From NCBI GenBank assembly GCA_029931535.1, contig JAQPZY010001432.1:1754001-1818000 (forward strand): a stretch of 64,000 bases of DNA. The letters run 5' to 3'. The position numbers and the translations under genes were made by a program. The notes below the pieces were generated by a model that was not told the DNA's origin, ran no database searches, and saw only the letters and a list, made by a program, of their open reading frames with translations. Source of the DNA: Margaritifera margaritifera. Taxonomy: Eukaryota > Mollusca > Bivalvia > Unionida > Margaritiferidae. Below, one piece after another: positions 1 to 12,439 of the stretch; position 1 is the stretch's first letter; every line of letters begins with the position of its first letter.

Positions 1-953
1 TTGACTGGATGTGTTTTAATGCAATCTTTATTTTGGATTTTTTTTTTTTTTTTTTTAAATATGAGTTGTGCTATTTTATCAGAAATATGCAAGTATATAC
101 AGTATTTATAAATATATTTTTTTTACAATGTTTAACTCATGGAACAGTAATGAGGGCTGAGAAAATAATGATTTAAAACAGTCAAACATGTCAAATCCAA
201 AAACTAAAACAACTTAAATTCTAGTCATATCAAATCAAACATTTCAGTATCAGTGCTTTCTTGATGTTTCATATAATGACACAGTCAACTTCAATTAAAT
301 GTGTATACACACTGTATTTTTAAAATCTGAAAGTGTTTTGACAAGAAAGATTTCACTCTATTATGAAGAAATATAATGCACACTTTACTGGCCCAAATAA
401 TTTTCAATCCTTCTCTTCGCCACCTTTATTTCCCACTTAATCCCTGTTCACTTTGCACCTTGGCTCCCAGCTTAATTTGCTTCCATTCCATGTGTTTTTG
501 CACAATGTGACATGGGTGTAGCAATTGTACATAATAGCAATACCATAAATTACAATTATGTTGGATCAAATTTTTAACTTTTTCTGGTGCATTTAATTGA
601 TGCAACTTTGTCTTTTTGTTTGAAAATCATTGACAATGGCACAAATAAATGGCTTCTGGTGATGTCTGATTTGCAAGGTTATGAGACATAAAAAAAGCAA
701 TACAAAGGACCACCAAAACTGATAAATGAAGACCAAAAATGTAATTTACATAAACACATTAAAGAGGAAGGCAATTAAAGCTTTTAAATGATTTATATTA
801 GAATATTCTTCATGGCCAACATTGTACGAACTCAAAATGCCAGACTTACATTTTTTTACACTAAGTACCAGATTAATTACACTCAGATTTTATCTTTAAA
901 TAACAAAATATTTATTGTAAAAAATTATAACAGACTTGTAATGGTGGGATTAA
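1..953. other. AT-rich non-coding stretch
   Basis: No gene-like signal is visible. A run of about 19 T lies at 38-56. The rest is unremarkable AT-rich sequence, probably intron or intergenic. Confidence 0.6.
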
Positions 954-1174
954 TACCATCTATACTCGCTTATCAGTCCAGTCTTACTGCAAACAACATA
1001 GACTCTGATCTGCCATTGCATAATGTGCTGGCAGATCAGGGTCAATTTTGTTTGTTCTACTGATTACTCATAACAAACTACATAGACCCAGATCTAATGG
1101 TACATTATGTAATGGCAGATCTGGGTCTGAGCATTTTGCAGTTGGGCTCGACTTATAAGCAAATATATATGGTA
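954..1174 (+). mobile_element. Double-hairpin inverted-repeat element, copy 1
   Basis: It is flanked by TA on both sides. The ends are degraded (TACCATCTATACTCGC on the left, ATATATATGGTA on the right). Hairpin A (CAAACAACATAGAC...) comes first, then the spacer TTCTACTGATTAC, then hairpin B (CAAACTACATAGACCC...). Both hairpins have several stem mismatches, so this is an older copy. It has no coding capacity. 'Strand +' here means A precedes B. Confidence 0.85.
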
Positions 1175-1509
1175 CCAAGTTTGTATAATCTTCAAGTTGA
1201 ATTAATCTGATCTCATCTATTTTGGGGAAATAATTAGTCTTGATTTCCTACTTGCCCTCAGAAAACCAAATTATGAAGTTGATAAGTGTGCTAATGCTAA
1301 AAGAGTTCTATAGGAAGAATTTGTTGTGCTTATTCATGTCACATTCTGACAATAATATTTCATCTTTAAAACTAAAAATAATATAGGCATATTTCTCATT
1401 CTAAAACATATCCAATATAAAATATGCGTAACTGCTTAAGCCTATTTTGGGTTAATTATATGATGCATAGAAAGCAAACCATTGTTAAACAAATGGAATT
1501 ACAGCAGGC

Positions 1510-1947
1510 AGACAGATGGAAACACTCACTTTGTATATTACAAAATTGTGCAAGGGCACAATCTATTTTTCAGTAGTCTCCCTGACAGACAAAAACACTC
1601 ACTTTGCATATTACAAAATTGTGCAAAGGCACAATCTGTTTTTCAGTAGTCTCCCTGACACACAAAAACACTCACTTTGTATATTACAAAATTGTGCAAG
1701 GGCACAATCTATTTTTGACTAGTCTCCCTGACAGACAGAAACACTCACTTTGTATGTTACAAAATTGTGCAAGGGCACAATCTATTTTTCAGTAGTCTCC
1801 CTGACAGACAGAAACACTCACTTTGTATGTTACAAAATTGTGCAAGGGCAGAATCTATTTTTGACTAGTCTCCCTGACAGACAGAAACACTCACTTTGTA
1901 TGTTACAAAATTGTGCAAGGGCAGAATCTATTTTTGAGTAGTCTCCT
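1510..1947. repeat. 73-bp tandem repeat, 6 copies
   Basis: The phrase AAACACTCACTTTGTAT recurs every 73 bp, six times. Each unit also carries TTGTGCAAGGGCACAATC, a short imperfect inverted repeat around GCAAGGGC. 73 is not a multiple of 3, so the array opens short reading frames in several phases. These are artefacts and not genes. Confidence 0.95.
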
Positions 1948-2227
1948 TGTTGAACAGAACATAAGTGAATGGTTCATTAAATAGTCATGAAAACTGCAAC
2001 ACGCTGTTTCCAAAAACATACAGAGAATAGAGCAAAGAATTTCTAATGACTAAATTCAGCCAATCTCAAAAGAGTTTGTAATGCAGTAAAAATATTTTAA
2101 AATGAGATTCATTCTTCAAGGCGCCAGCTGTCATTGACTGGTCACAAATTTCAAGAAGAAGCATATTAATGAGATGAAAATTCAACTTTCAAACAAAACA
2201 ATGATTGAGGGGAAAAAATGTACTGAC
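1948..2227. other. Intron side of the STPG exon
   Basis: On the minus strand this is the sequence just 3' of the donor of the exon at 2228-2340. I see no second exon in it. Confidence 0.5.
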
Positions 2228-2340
2228 CTCATATGCTCCTGGACCTGGTGTGTCCGACTTGAGCTCCTTGAATCTCTTGTCCTTCCCAACCATCAGATTT
2301 GCAACACGAGCTGTTAATTTTGGATCATAGGCACCTGGGC
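2228..2340 (-). CDS. Internal exon of an STPG/SHIPPO-repeat (STPG2-like) protein
   Basis: Seen: read on the minus strand, a pyrimidine-rich tract ending in AG (2342-2341) precedes 113 coding bases, followed by the donor GTCAGT from 2227 downward. The frame takes 2 bases to finish a split codon (probably Gly), then 37 codons with no stop. The peptide begins PGAYDPKLTARV, continues with a basic stretch GKDKRFKELKSD, and ends TPGPGAYE, a textbook PGPGxY motif. Known: proteins with sperm-tail PG-rich (SHIPPO) repeats, such as ODF3/CIMAP and STPG1/2, are found in sperm tails and axonemes, and several line the inside of doublet microtubules. The spacing KRFK..SDTPGPGxY resembles, from memory, the N-terminal part of vertebrate STPG2. 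Inferred: an early internal exon that starts after phase 1 and ends on a codon boundary. Neighbouring exons lie at lower coordinates outside the window (downstream) and at higher coordinates (upstream). The exact paralogue is uncertain. Confidence 0.85.
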
Positions 2341-3104
2341 CTGAAAGAAAAAATAATTAAATACAGATGGAAAGAATCTCTTTTTGGAATACTTACTTTA
2401 TTTTTCTGCTGATAAGCCCATGACTTTTATTAATCCCTCCCCAATTTGTAAAAAACATTTGACAAATTTTGATCTAAGAAAACCTTGTCCAATGGTATGC
2501 CTGCTACACACTTTTCATCACATGTACAAGGCAGGTCTTTCGAACTTACCACTGGAGAAATACCGTACTTAAAATTTTAAATAATGCACATTTTGTCTGA
2601 TTTCCACAACATATCATGTAAATGGCAATCGGAATCTTCATACAACTTTGATTTACAGCTTTCCACAAGGCCACTTCTGCAACATTTTCATACAATTTTG
2701 ACTTTATTTACTGTGTGTTGATTATTATAAAATAAGAAACCTGCTGTGGTAGAACAACAAACAGGAGCGTAGCAAGAAATTCTGCCCCCCCCAAAAAAAC
2801 TTAATTCTAAGACCCCCTCCCAATAAAGAAAGTTGTTTGATGTTCCCGGAATTTTGGCTCAGTCCCACAATTGTGAAGTTGCTTGGTCAGTTGCAATGCC
2901 ACTAACAACAGACCTATCGTACTGTACATTATGTTGCAAAGATCCAATAACTAACTCGTAGCTATTTATTACATCTTTTTTCACTTCTGAGTCAATGAAC
3001 CCTAATTATATTAAATTAATATTTCAAAAAGCACAGAGTCCAAATATTTGTCTTTTTTTAAACAAAAAACCATATTTTTATCTCAGCTTTTAATATAAAG
3101 TTAT
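2341..3104. other. Intronic sequence with an element fragment
   Basis: AT-rich intron upstream (minus strand) of the STPG exon. Around 2762-2835, CAGGAGCGTAGCAAG followed by C-rich blocks looks like one end of an hAT-type short element. I could not find its other end, so that identification is weak. Confidence 0.4.
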
Positions 3105-3900
3105 TAACTCTGATTTTTAACTTCTGACATTGCAAATTTGCAAGAGATGGGACAAGTTTTACATTAACCACATGGTTTTTTAAGCAAATGTTTTAAGATG
3201 CGGAAGTTGTTGAAAGTGAAATTAGATTTAAAGAATCTGTGTCCAGAAATGATTCTTGCTGTACAGATTCAGAAGGAAGTGGGAATCTCCTTTTCAGTGA
3301 TGGAGACTTTGATTGATTGTATCAGAACAATGAAGAAAAGAAAGAACAGAATAGTTTTCATTCACAGTCTTTTGCCAATCAGACATTCACTTACTTGGAA
3401 ACTTCAAATTCAATAACCAGTTTTAACTTTAAAAGCAATGAATCTGCTCAGAGACTTTCTAGCAGAGACTAATCCCTTTGTACTGTTTCATGCCATCAGA
3501 TGGGCAGACATGTACTAAATATTGACATTTCTTTGTCTGAGTTCTGAGTTCGTAGACACATTTCTCAGACACCATTTCATTCAAATAAGCATGTAGATGT
3601 GAACAATTGTATTCTGGGAGACAGAATAATTACCCCCATGGAAGCTGCCACAGCATCTTAATTGGTGTGGACAGACAATTCTAATTTCAAAACGTGATAT
3701 TTTTCTCCATTGGTGTTTCTGTATTGATGTAAACTCAGCTAAGTGTCTCAAAACCTTTTCAATTTAGAATGCAGCAGGAGCACACTTTCCTTAAGACTCA
3801 CAAATATAAATTTCAATAATTGTGTGAATAAAACACACAAAAAAGTCTAGATACCAGAAGGAAGGTGATCATAAAAGTGTTTTTTTTTTTTTTTAAATCC
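3105..3900 (+). pseudogene. Possible decayed coding remnant, unidentified
   Basis: Plus-strand frames here read like protein more than the surroundings do. One frame gives a serine-, asparagine- and acid-rich peptide from 3197 (DAEVVESEIRFKESVS...), broken by TGA at 3314-3316 and TAA at 3470-3472. After these stops it carries on with protein-like text in the same frame to roughly 3660. A different frame just upstream (3122-3196) reads SDIANLQEMGQVLH and then a stop, as if a frameshift had occurred near 3196. I do not recognise the protein. It could be an old retrocopy, a degraded transposon ORF, or chance. Confidence 0.3.
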
Positions 3901-4422
3901 CAGCACTATGACAGCCAAGCCAGTGCACTGAAGATGAATTTAAGAAGCTCTAATCCTAATTCATTGTGTCTAAACACATTACCTTTTCAAAAACAGTGAA
4001 ATGTTAGAAATAGTGACAGTGACAGAGACTATTTTTTGTTCATACATTTTGTTGTTATTACATTAGCCCAAGAAAAAGGTGAGTTACATACAACAGACAT
4101 CCAAGGTAATGAACAATACATCAAACATTTGGGAACAAAACTTGTACTACTGGTAAATGGTTTGACCCCTTCTTAATTTCATTCACTGCAATAACAATGA
4201 CCAAAGTCTGTTGGTAGAATTTGCAGTGGCAGATTCTGTTCAATACCACAATTTTTAAAAAATAATCAAACTGTGATAAATAAAGAAAGCATAAAATTGT
4301 GTTAGCTATTACTTGAGCATAAGTAGTCAACGCACCTCTTGGAAAGTCAACTCACCACAGTTCAATTATTTTAGCATGTGTCCACTCCAGTTGGACAATT
4401 AAATTTTTCATGAGATCATCAG
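3901..4422. other. Non-coding, nothing recognised
   Basis: AT-rich sequence with no repeat or coding signal that I can support. Confidence 0.5.
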
Positions 4423-4559
4423 TACCGTATATACTCGCATATAAGCCGGGTCCAAATGCAAATGACATAGACCTTGAGCTGCCATCGCATAATGCACCGG
4501 CAGATCTTGGTCTATGCAGTTTGGAGTTGGTATTGGTTTATATGTGAGTATATACAGTA
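4423..4559 (+). mobile_element. Double-hairpin element, copy 2, collapsed to one hairpin
   Basis: Both ends are intact (TACCGTATATACTCGC and GAGTATATACAGTA) but the element is only 137 bp. The left half-stem is type A (GACATAGACCTTGA) and the right half-stem is type B (GGTCTATGCAGTTTGG). The inner half of each hairpin and the spacer are missing, leaving one chimeric hairpin. Confidence 0.9.
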
Positions 4560-5275
4560 ATAATCCAGAATTTCAATTTTCTTATCAATATTCTTGATGC
4601 CAGTTTTATCTTATTGATCTACACACGCCCAGTGAACATGGAAAATAATTCTTACAAACCTAATTAAAATTTTTTGAATAAATTGAGTTTTCAAAGTAAG
4701 CATCAAATAATTTACTTTTCACATAGTAGTTCTTTCAGTCAGTAATGATATTGAATCCAACTTCCAGAACATAGCTAGATAAATGAGATGGAATAACAGT
4801 TTCAAATTTTTCTATATATAGTGTTTTAAAAGGTATATGCAAATCAAACCTACATGTAATTCCCAGAATGATTTCCATGTTCTTTATTTTAAAATACTTA
4901 ACATTTAGAACTGGTAATTTGACCATAAATATTGGTCCCTAGGGAACACAATACTTGAGACGAAACTCATTACATGATTGCAGGGCTCAAGTACAGCATT
5001 TATGTCAATGCTGTCCAACAACATGTACCTGAGACTGGAAATATGGTGAGAGATGCTGGAGTTTTCCTTATATGTAAAATTCATAAAAAATTCAACCGAA
5101 GTTTTCTATCCCTAAAGTGTTGCTTTACTGAAGCAATGGTTAATTTCCTGAAAAAGATTTTGCCCCAGTTGTGATGGGCATTTACTAGGGCCATTGTGAA
5201 GCCAAATTTTAAAGCTCTCCTAGTTCTGTCTCTGGAAGGCAGAACACATGGATAGAAATGACTCGAGCATAATGT
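4560..5275. other. Non-coding, nothing recognised
   Basis: AT-rich sequence without a supported feature. A short plus-strand frame at 4974-5174 lacks splice or domain support. Confidence 0.5.
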
Positions 5276-5883
5276 TGGACAATGTGTTGATAGTCTTCTC
5301 TTTAGTTACTTACACACTGACATGAAGGATGATGTGTGGATAGTCTTCCCTTTAATTACTTACACACTGACATGCAGGACAGTGTGTGGATAGTCCTCAC
5401 TTTAGTTACTGACACACTGACATACAGGGCAATGTGTAGATAGTCTTTCCTTTAGTTACTGACATAGTGACATACAGGCCAATGTGTGGATAGTCTTCCC
5501 TTTAGTTACTGACACACTGACATGCAGGACAGTGTGTGGATAGTCTTCCCTTTAGTTACTGACACACTGACATGCAGGACAGTGTGTGGATAGTCTTCCC
5601 TTGTATTACTGATGCCCTGACATGCAGGACAGTGTGTGGATAGTCTTTACTTTAGTTACTGAGACACTGACATGCAGCCAATGTGTAGATAGTCTACCCT
5701 TTAGTTACTGACACACTGACATGCAGAACAGTGTGTGGATAGTCTTCCCTTTAATTACTGACACACAGACATGCAGGACAGTGTATGGTTAGTTCTCACT
5801 TTAATTACTGACACAATGACATGCAGGCCAATGTGTAGAAAGTCTTCCCTTTAGTTACTGACATACTGACATGCAGGACAGTG
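5276..5883. repeat. 50-bp minisatellite, about 12 copies
   Basis: Units carry TTACTGACACACTGACATGC, then AGGACAGTGTGTGGATAGTC, then TTCCCTTTAG. The period is 50 bp, with small indels and 5-15% substitutions. Some units read GGCCAATGTGTAGA instead of GGACAGTGTGTGGA, so two unit subtypes are mixed. Confidence 0.95.
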
Positions 5884-6671
5884 CCCTGCACTAGGAACAT
5901 GGTCTAGGGTTACAGTCATGCTCTGATGTAATGTCAATGAATTCCAAGCAAGACATTCAGGTTCAAGTGTAAAATTATTCACCAGCATCCATGTATAGAC
6001 CCTTGAAATAATAAACTAAATGTATAACATTAGTGAATCCTAAAAAGATCCCCAAGCTCCTCTCTTGTAAGTTTTAAAGATGGAAGAACATTTTAAACAG
6101 TCATGAATGCATACAGTAGTACATAATTCCTAAAATAAAATTGTAGATAATGAAAATTTTTGAAAATGCAAAATGGAATGACTAAAGGACATGCAAAATT
6201 CTGCCTCAGAAGTGAATATTGTTATTTGGTGTGAATAAAATACTAGACTAGTTGTGGAAAATTTTCACAACCCCATTTTACATGATTCTCTTCAGTGTCC
6301 ATTGATTCATGTCATATGTCCATTGTTAACTCACTGTATCAATGTCATAGATGAGGACACATGTATGGTGTATATCTATTGTGAAGTCAGAGATTATAAG
6401 ACATATATTGGAAAAATTTTTGAAGTTCATATCTTGCTTACTAGTGCCTCTTGCATAAACTTTTCATTAAGTTTTAAAATATCTGATTAAACTTCTCATA
6501 ACTAATTGATATCTGTAAATGCATGTTTTGGTGGACTAATTAAAAGATATATACATGTTTTTAAATATCTGCATTTTATATTTTCTTTTTAATACTTTCT
6601 ACATGAGGCAAGTAGATGTACAATTTACAGATATACATATATGTAATTTGACAGGTGAAGTATATTGCTGT
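5884..6671. other. Non-coding, nothing recognised
   Basis: AT-rich sequence between two minisatellites. No supported feature. Confidence 0.5.
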
Positions 6672-7059
6672 TGTACAGATTAATATTTGTACTTGTACAT
6701 ATTAATATTTGTACTTGTACATATTAATATTTGTACTTGTACAGATTAATATTTGTACTTGTACATATTAATATTTGTACTTGTACAGATTAATATTTGT
6801 ACTTGTACATATTAATATTTGTACTTGTACAGATTATTATTTGTACTTGTACATATTAATATTTGTACATGTACTTGTACATATTAATATTTCTACTTGT
6901 ACATATTAATATTTCTACTTGTACAGATTAATATCTGTATTTGTACATATTAATATTTGTGCTTGTACATATATTTGTACTTGTATTTATTAATATTTGT
7001 ACTTGTATGTATTAATATTTGTACTTGTACAGATTAATATTTGTACTGGTACAGATTAA
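6672..7059. repeat. 22-bp minisatellite, about 17 copies
   Basis: The unit is TTAATATTTGTACTTGTACA plus TA or GA. Units ending TA and GA partly alternate, giving a 44-bp higher-order period in 6690-6860. Each unit junction (GTACATATTAATATTTGTAC) is an imperfect palindrome, so the array can fold into many small hairpins. Confidence 0.95.
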
Positions 7060-8572
7060 AGATCTAACACATTAATAAATGAAATCATTTACTTGGTTGA
7101 AGTTTTAATGTTTTAAAAAATTACTTGAACAGAGCAATAATATAATAAAAGCCTTAATTAAAGGTCTCATTTAAAACATGAAATGGATGGCAGACAGTTT
7201 CCTTCCTTTAAAATTGTATTTCTTAAAGTAAGAAAACTGCACCCAATTCATAAAAATTGGTAATTGAAAACTTCTTGATCACAGTTTTTCTACTGAAGAA
7301 ATTACAGTTCAAAGATTTTTTCAAACATATATTGCTTTTAAATTTAAAACTCTCATGAGAAAATGAAAATTCAAACATCAGTGATAACATTCTTTAAGCA
7401 TGATTAATCTTCAAATTAAATTGAAGCATGAAAGAGTTTATTCACTTGACTTTTATCCACAAAGTTTTTACTTTGAAACCTGTTGAATGCCAATGTGGCA
7501 ATAAGCATTTGCATTAGTAATTAACTGTCAAACTATACAACCTTTGAATTTGAAGAATATGTAAGGTTTATGACAATAACTCAAATATGTTCTGACCCTA
7601 TAATCATTTGGATACTCATAGGATTTGTCTTAAACATCTCAATATAAAAATGGTGTTGAACATAGTCTATATAGTATTACTGCCTTTGAGGAAAAATGAA
7701 GGATATTAATGGATTCAAGGGGTTAGTCTAGAAAGTCAGTCATTGCTTCTGGCTATGTTGCACTTAAAATGATCATAGATAGAGAAATTAGGCTCAACTT
7801 GAGCCTGGCACTAAGTGTAACTGACAACAGTCAGGGACTTAATTGACAGATGAAACAAACACACCTTTATACTTCAGATATAACTTTAAATTTATTGATT
7901 GAAAACATGGTATTTAGATAATAGTTTGATTTGTCAACTTTAAAGTTAAGTGCATTTCCAAGTATGAATTTTTTGCAACATCTGTTCAGTTTACCAATAG
8001 TTGGAGATTAGCAGTAATATGCAACCCCAGTAGACACAAGTCTATGCCATGTAATTTTCTTCTTCTTTCTTTTTTTCCACTTAATTCTGAATGGTTTTAG
8101 ATAAATACGAAAGACCATAATCTTCATATGTATAATGACATAAATATATGATACATACATTTTAGTCATGTGCTTTATTGGAAGAAATATGGTAGTGATC
8201 AAGCAACTGTTTTCAAGATACCCTGCTTCAGGTAATATTTTATCAATGAGATGACTTGTATTTGAAACAATTTGAAACTTGAAGTACTGAATAATTGCAC
8301 TTCTGCATACAGTTCTCTTTTATAAGTTTTGAAGTTAAAGAACTAATGCCTACTCAGAGCTGTCTATTAAATGACAGAGTTTGAGTGATTCGACCTTAGA
8401 ATGGGCTAGGTTAAATTAGACGTTATATTTTCTCATAGATAACTGTAGCACACTTTTGTGCCAAATGGAACATGTACAATACAGTCTAGTCTCATTAATT
8501 CAACTTCAGTTTATCTGACAAATCTTTTCAAGCTGCATTCCCTTGTAAAAATTGTAAAGTACTGCATGTAAT
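7060..8572. other. Non-coding, nothing recognised
   Basis: About 1.5 kb of AT-rich sequence. I find no gene, repeat or mobile element I can support. Confidence 0.5.
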
Positions 8573-8763
8573 TTAGATCCAACTTCAAACTGCAGAGACC
8601 CAGATCTGCAGTCACATAATGTATTGGCAGAACTGGGTCTATGCAGTTTGTTAGGAGTAATTAGCATGAAAAAAGAACACATACCCTGATATACCAGCGC
8701 ATTATGCGATGGCATATTCGGGTGTATGTTGTTTGCAGTTGGACTCAGTGAGTATATACCGTA
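8573..8763 (-). mobile_element. Double-hairpin element, copy 3
   Basis: Hairpin B comes first (CAAACTGCAGAGACCCAGAT), then A. The right end reads GAGTATATACCGTA. The left inverted end is eroded. The spacer is altered to GAGTAATTAGCATG. 'Strand -' means B precedes A. Confidence 0.85.
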
Positions 8764-9650
8764 AGATGATGGCATGACATGATTTTGTTGCTCTTTCAAT
8801 GAAGAATCATGAACAATATTTTGCAAAAATTGTACACCAGAGTCAAGAAAAAGGGTGAAATCTGACAGGAGGCCCATAAAGTTGTGTAAACAAGCTAGAG
8901 TGATTTCCATTGAGCTTGTTTGTCACCTATGTATCTTGATATACAAACTATGTAATGACAATAATTCAGCTTGGTTTGAAACTAAAGGGTCTTGACTGCA
9001 TGTACTAAAATGTATTTGTTGATTGAAAGTCACCATCAAATCAGGCTGACCTAATAGTCAAAGCTGACAAAGTATGTGGGTATGTTAGCACAGTGTAAAC
9101 GGGACTGTTTTTTTTTTTTGATGATCAGAAAGAGCATTCACATCAAATTTTTACATTTCTTTACACCCATAATTTTTATTATCAAGCAAAATCATCAGAG
9201 TCCAATTTTTACCTTTCCTTTTTGCTCCATAATTTCAATTATTAAGCGATTTGTCTCATATTATATTTGATGCCTTGACATCCTATATGTGAAGGAATTT
9301 TTTATCTTGTTTGTAAATCTGGTATGAGAATTAATATTACATACATGAATGATGAGTATAAATTGACAGACCATAAAACCATTCATACCAATAAAACCAA
9401 GTAGCTCTCAAATTATATTTTTGTTAGAAAAAGATTTCTTTTCAACTTTTGCATTTATGTTTAAGAAGTCCCATTTTGTCATGACTGGAGTAAATTTTAT
9501 TAAATAACTATCAGAGACATTTGCAAATGTTCACAATTTCTGCCAATATTCATCAGAACAACTTCAGTCTGGACATATGTTTAAAATCCAGCAATGATCT
9601 GATAAGATCAAAGTTAAAGTTTGACTAATTAAAATGTCACAAGTCTACAG
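8764..9650. other. Non-coding, nothing recognised
   Basis: AT-rich sequence. The last 8 bases (9643-9650, GTCTACAG) are the left target duplication of the next element. Confidence 0.5.
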
Positions 9651-9799
9651 CAGTGGCGGCACGAGGGTTCGAGGTGCCCGGGGGCAATGTTCTTAAGTGG
9701 TGCCCCTACTTTGCAACATAACAGTTTTAATGTCAGTTGCCAACCTCACCTGGGGGCAGTTGTCCCCACCCCCAACCACCCCCACTCGCGCTGCCACTG
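9651..9799. mobile_element. hAT-like short element with 8-bp target duplication
   Basis: Ends are CAGTGGCGGC and GCTGCCACTG (inverted). The flanks are GTCTACAG on the left and ATCTACAG on the right, matching at 7 of 8 bases. An 8-bp target duplication with CAG...CTG ends is typical of hAT transposons. The inside is G/C-rich (GGTGCCCGGGGGCAATGTTC) and non-coding. A longer relative lies at 57209-57492. Confidence 0.85.
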
Positions 9800-11589
9800 A
9801 TCTACAGCTATCATCATGTTTGTGAAAATTGGGGCCTGTTTCCATGTACAGTACATATTTAGACAAAAAATGAAACTAAAATGCAGCAAAGCACATTCAC
9901 CAGTAGCTGCTTGCTTTTTTCTGAGCAATAATTTCACCACAGCAAGGATACTGAATCCAAAAATGCATTGGAAAGTAAAGTTCTACAAATTATGCTTGGT
10001 TTTGTGCTAGCAATATATAGTGCCACCTGTCAAAGCTGCTGAAGAAGGAATTCACTAACAAGGGTCATATATTGTCTCTGACAAACAGGTTTACAGGAAG
10101 CCAATTTTTAACCTTTGAAAAACAATAACCAGCCTTGCTGAACTGCCAAATGACTGCAAAAAGTAATACCATTCCTGTAACACAGCCTGTAGAAATTCAG
10201 TCCGATAACAACTGCTATAGTTTACAAGTGATGCTGAACTGAATTGATTTGACATGATCCAAAAACATTATGATATGTTGTTTGAATGGACCAATGACAT
10301 GCCAACAATGGTCTGTAACTCAAAACAAATGCATTGCAATTTTGAGATCCTTCAAATTTTGTATCCTCTGCTCTTTGTCAAATATGACTTTACTAAAATG
10401 GAACACAAAACATCATATAAAAATATTCTTATCAAGTTAGAAAAGGTTTTCGAAGGCAAATTGCTTGAAGGAAAACAGTAAATTTAATTTTGCCAGTATT
10501 AGATAAGATTTTCAAAGAAAACTGCTTGAATAAAATGAATTAAAATTAAATCTGCCATTATTCTATCTATTTCATAACAGTTGATACTGGTTTACATATT
10601 TACAGATCTTTGTAGATTCTTGTGTAGATTTGACTTTAAATATAACCAGCAATGAAGTAGGTTATAACCAAAATTCTAAGTTTACTTTGCTTCTGAAGTC
10701 AATTTACAAAGAACTACTTTTCTCTGAAAAGGCTTAGTATCATGTTTTCAGAGTAGTCAGGAGTGAATTGAAAGTGCAAGAGTGCACAATGTGCATTGTA
10801 AATACTAATTTCTGATTTTGCATTTGTGCGAAGATCCAACTTTAATTTTTCATTACTTATAATGTCCTTGTGAGATAATTCTGTAAAATGAACAGTGTAG
10901 ATCTGGACTACCTAGCGTACTGCAATGGCAAATGTAAGTTTATAGTTTTATTAGCTTTGTTTTAAGAGTAGATGCATGCACAGTAATTTCCGTGTTTTCA
11001 CCAATACATTATGAGGGATTAATATATTACCCCACTTGAGCCCCACTAGGGAGGCTGGAGGCTGATAAACAAGCTTTGCTTAGTGAAATGGACATAACAT
11101 GCTTGTTGGAATAATGATAATTTATGAGACTTGTGTATTAGCCTAAATCAGATCCCAGGTATTTCTTGTAGATAGCTCTGCTTGAAACTAACCAGGCAGA
11201 GGAATTCATGAATGCACACAGGAAAAAACCCCAAAGAAAAATGGAATTTGTTCTGGTTGACAAAGCTGCTGCACACTGAATAAGCATTTTGCAATTACTT
11301 ACAGAATTAGTATTATAGAAAGAAAGAAAAAAATTAAAGATGCTGAAATAGAGTAAATTATTCCTGTTTATGATACTAACTGATTACAGATTGAAAACCT
11401 GGGAAGAATTTGTGTATTTTATCTATCATGAAGCTCATTTCTCTATTTCATTCTGCTGTTTGCAGAAAAGTGTGGCCATTATCAGTATGCTACAGCATTC
11501 AAAGATAATGAGAATTTATTAAATTGAGCTTCAAATTGACAGGTTTAAGGCATTGGTTGTTTGGTTTTAGAATTCACTTTTAACACATC
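9800..11589. other. Non-coding, nothing recognised
   Basis: About 1.8 kb without a supported feature. A 75-codon plus-strand frame at 10254-10481 matches no family I know and has no splice-site or start support. Confidence 0.5.
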
Positions 11590-11730
11590 ATTGGCTATAT
11601 TATAATGAGAAAATGGGAGCTAAGTGTCTTTCCCAAGGACACACCAAGTCAGCCGACCCAGGCTGGCCCTGGCAAGTACAAAACCTGCAACCTTTGGATT
11701 TCAAGTCCAAAGCTATACCAACTGGGTTAC
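11590..11730 (-). mobile_element. tRNA-derived SINE fragment
   Basis: Read on the minus strand, TAACCCAGTTGGTATAGC resembles a tRNA A-box region and GGTTGCAGGTTTTGTAC a degraded B box. These are followed by GGGCCAGCCTGGGTCGGC and CTTGGGAAAGACAC, a SINE-type body. It differs from the main SINE family of this window. Confidence 0.6.
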
Positions 11731-12021
11731 TATGATTTCCAGTATAAATATAAGGCCAATATGAAACTGGATTTACAATTTAATGTCAATACATGTACAT
11801 ACAGAAAATGAAATTGTCTGTCCATTGTACAACATTACAGTGTCATAGCACAAGGCAATGTTCAGATTTAGCCATGCCAAGAGTTTATAGAATTTCAAAG
11901 CATGAGCACTAACGTGATCCCACAGCCGAGGGTGACATCTGTCAATCAACTAGCACCTAACAGACAGTCTCATGCAGGATCTATTGAAGAACCCGCGATT
12001 GCATGATTCATGCTAATTTCT
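11731..12021. other. Non-coding, nothing recognised
   Basis: No supported feature. Confidence 0.5.
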
Positions 12022-12035
12022 AAACAAGATGTACA

Positions 12036-12200
12036 AGTGGGCCTGAAATCGCTCACCTGGCTAACATAACTTACCAGTGGGCCTGAAATCGCTCACCTGG
12101 CTAACATAACTTACCAGTGGGCCTGAAATCGCTCACCTGGCTAACATAACTTACCAGTGGGCCTGAAATCGCTCACCTGGCTAACATAACTTACCAGTGG
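12036..12200. repeat. 40-bp tandem repeat, 4 copies
   Basis: AGTGGGCCTGAAATCGCTCA followed by CCTGGCTAACATAACTTACC repeats with a 40-bp period and almost no differences. This points to a recent amplification of the left end of the enclosing element. Confidence 0.95.
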
Positions 12201-12439
12201 GCCATTTCACTAAGCAGGTTTATGTGCATGTAGTACATGTATTGTAAGAATACAACCTGTGTAAACTATCTCACAAACTTTATATCATGTTGATTTTACC
12301 TATTTTACTATATCCTGAAAATTTTTATATCTAAAGAAAAAGGCATAATTAATATGCATAGGCTTTTGCCCACATTAGAACTCATCCAAGATCTTGATGA
12401 TATAAACCCATTTAACAAGTTTGATAGAAATTAGATGAT

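Noticed and set aside
10254..10481. 75-codon plus-strand frame
   Set aside because: No recognisable domain, no splice-site support, and a length unexceptional for AT-rich DNA.
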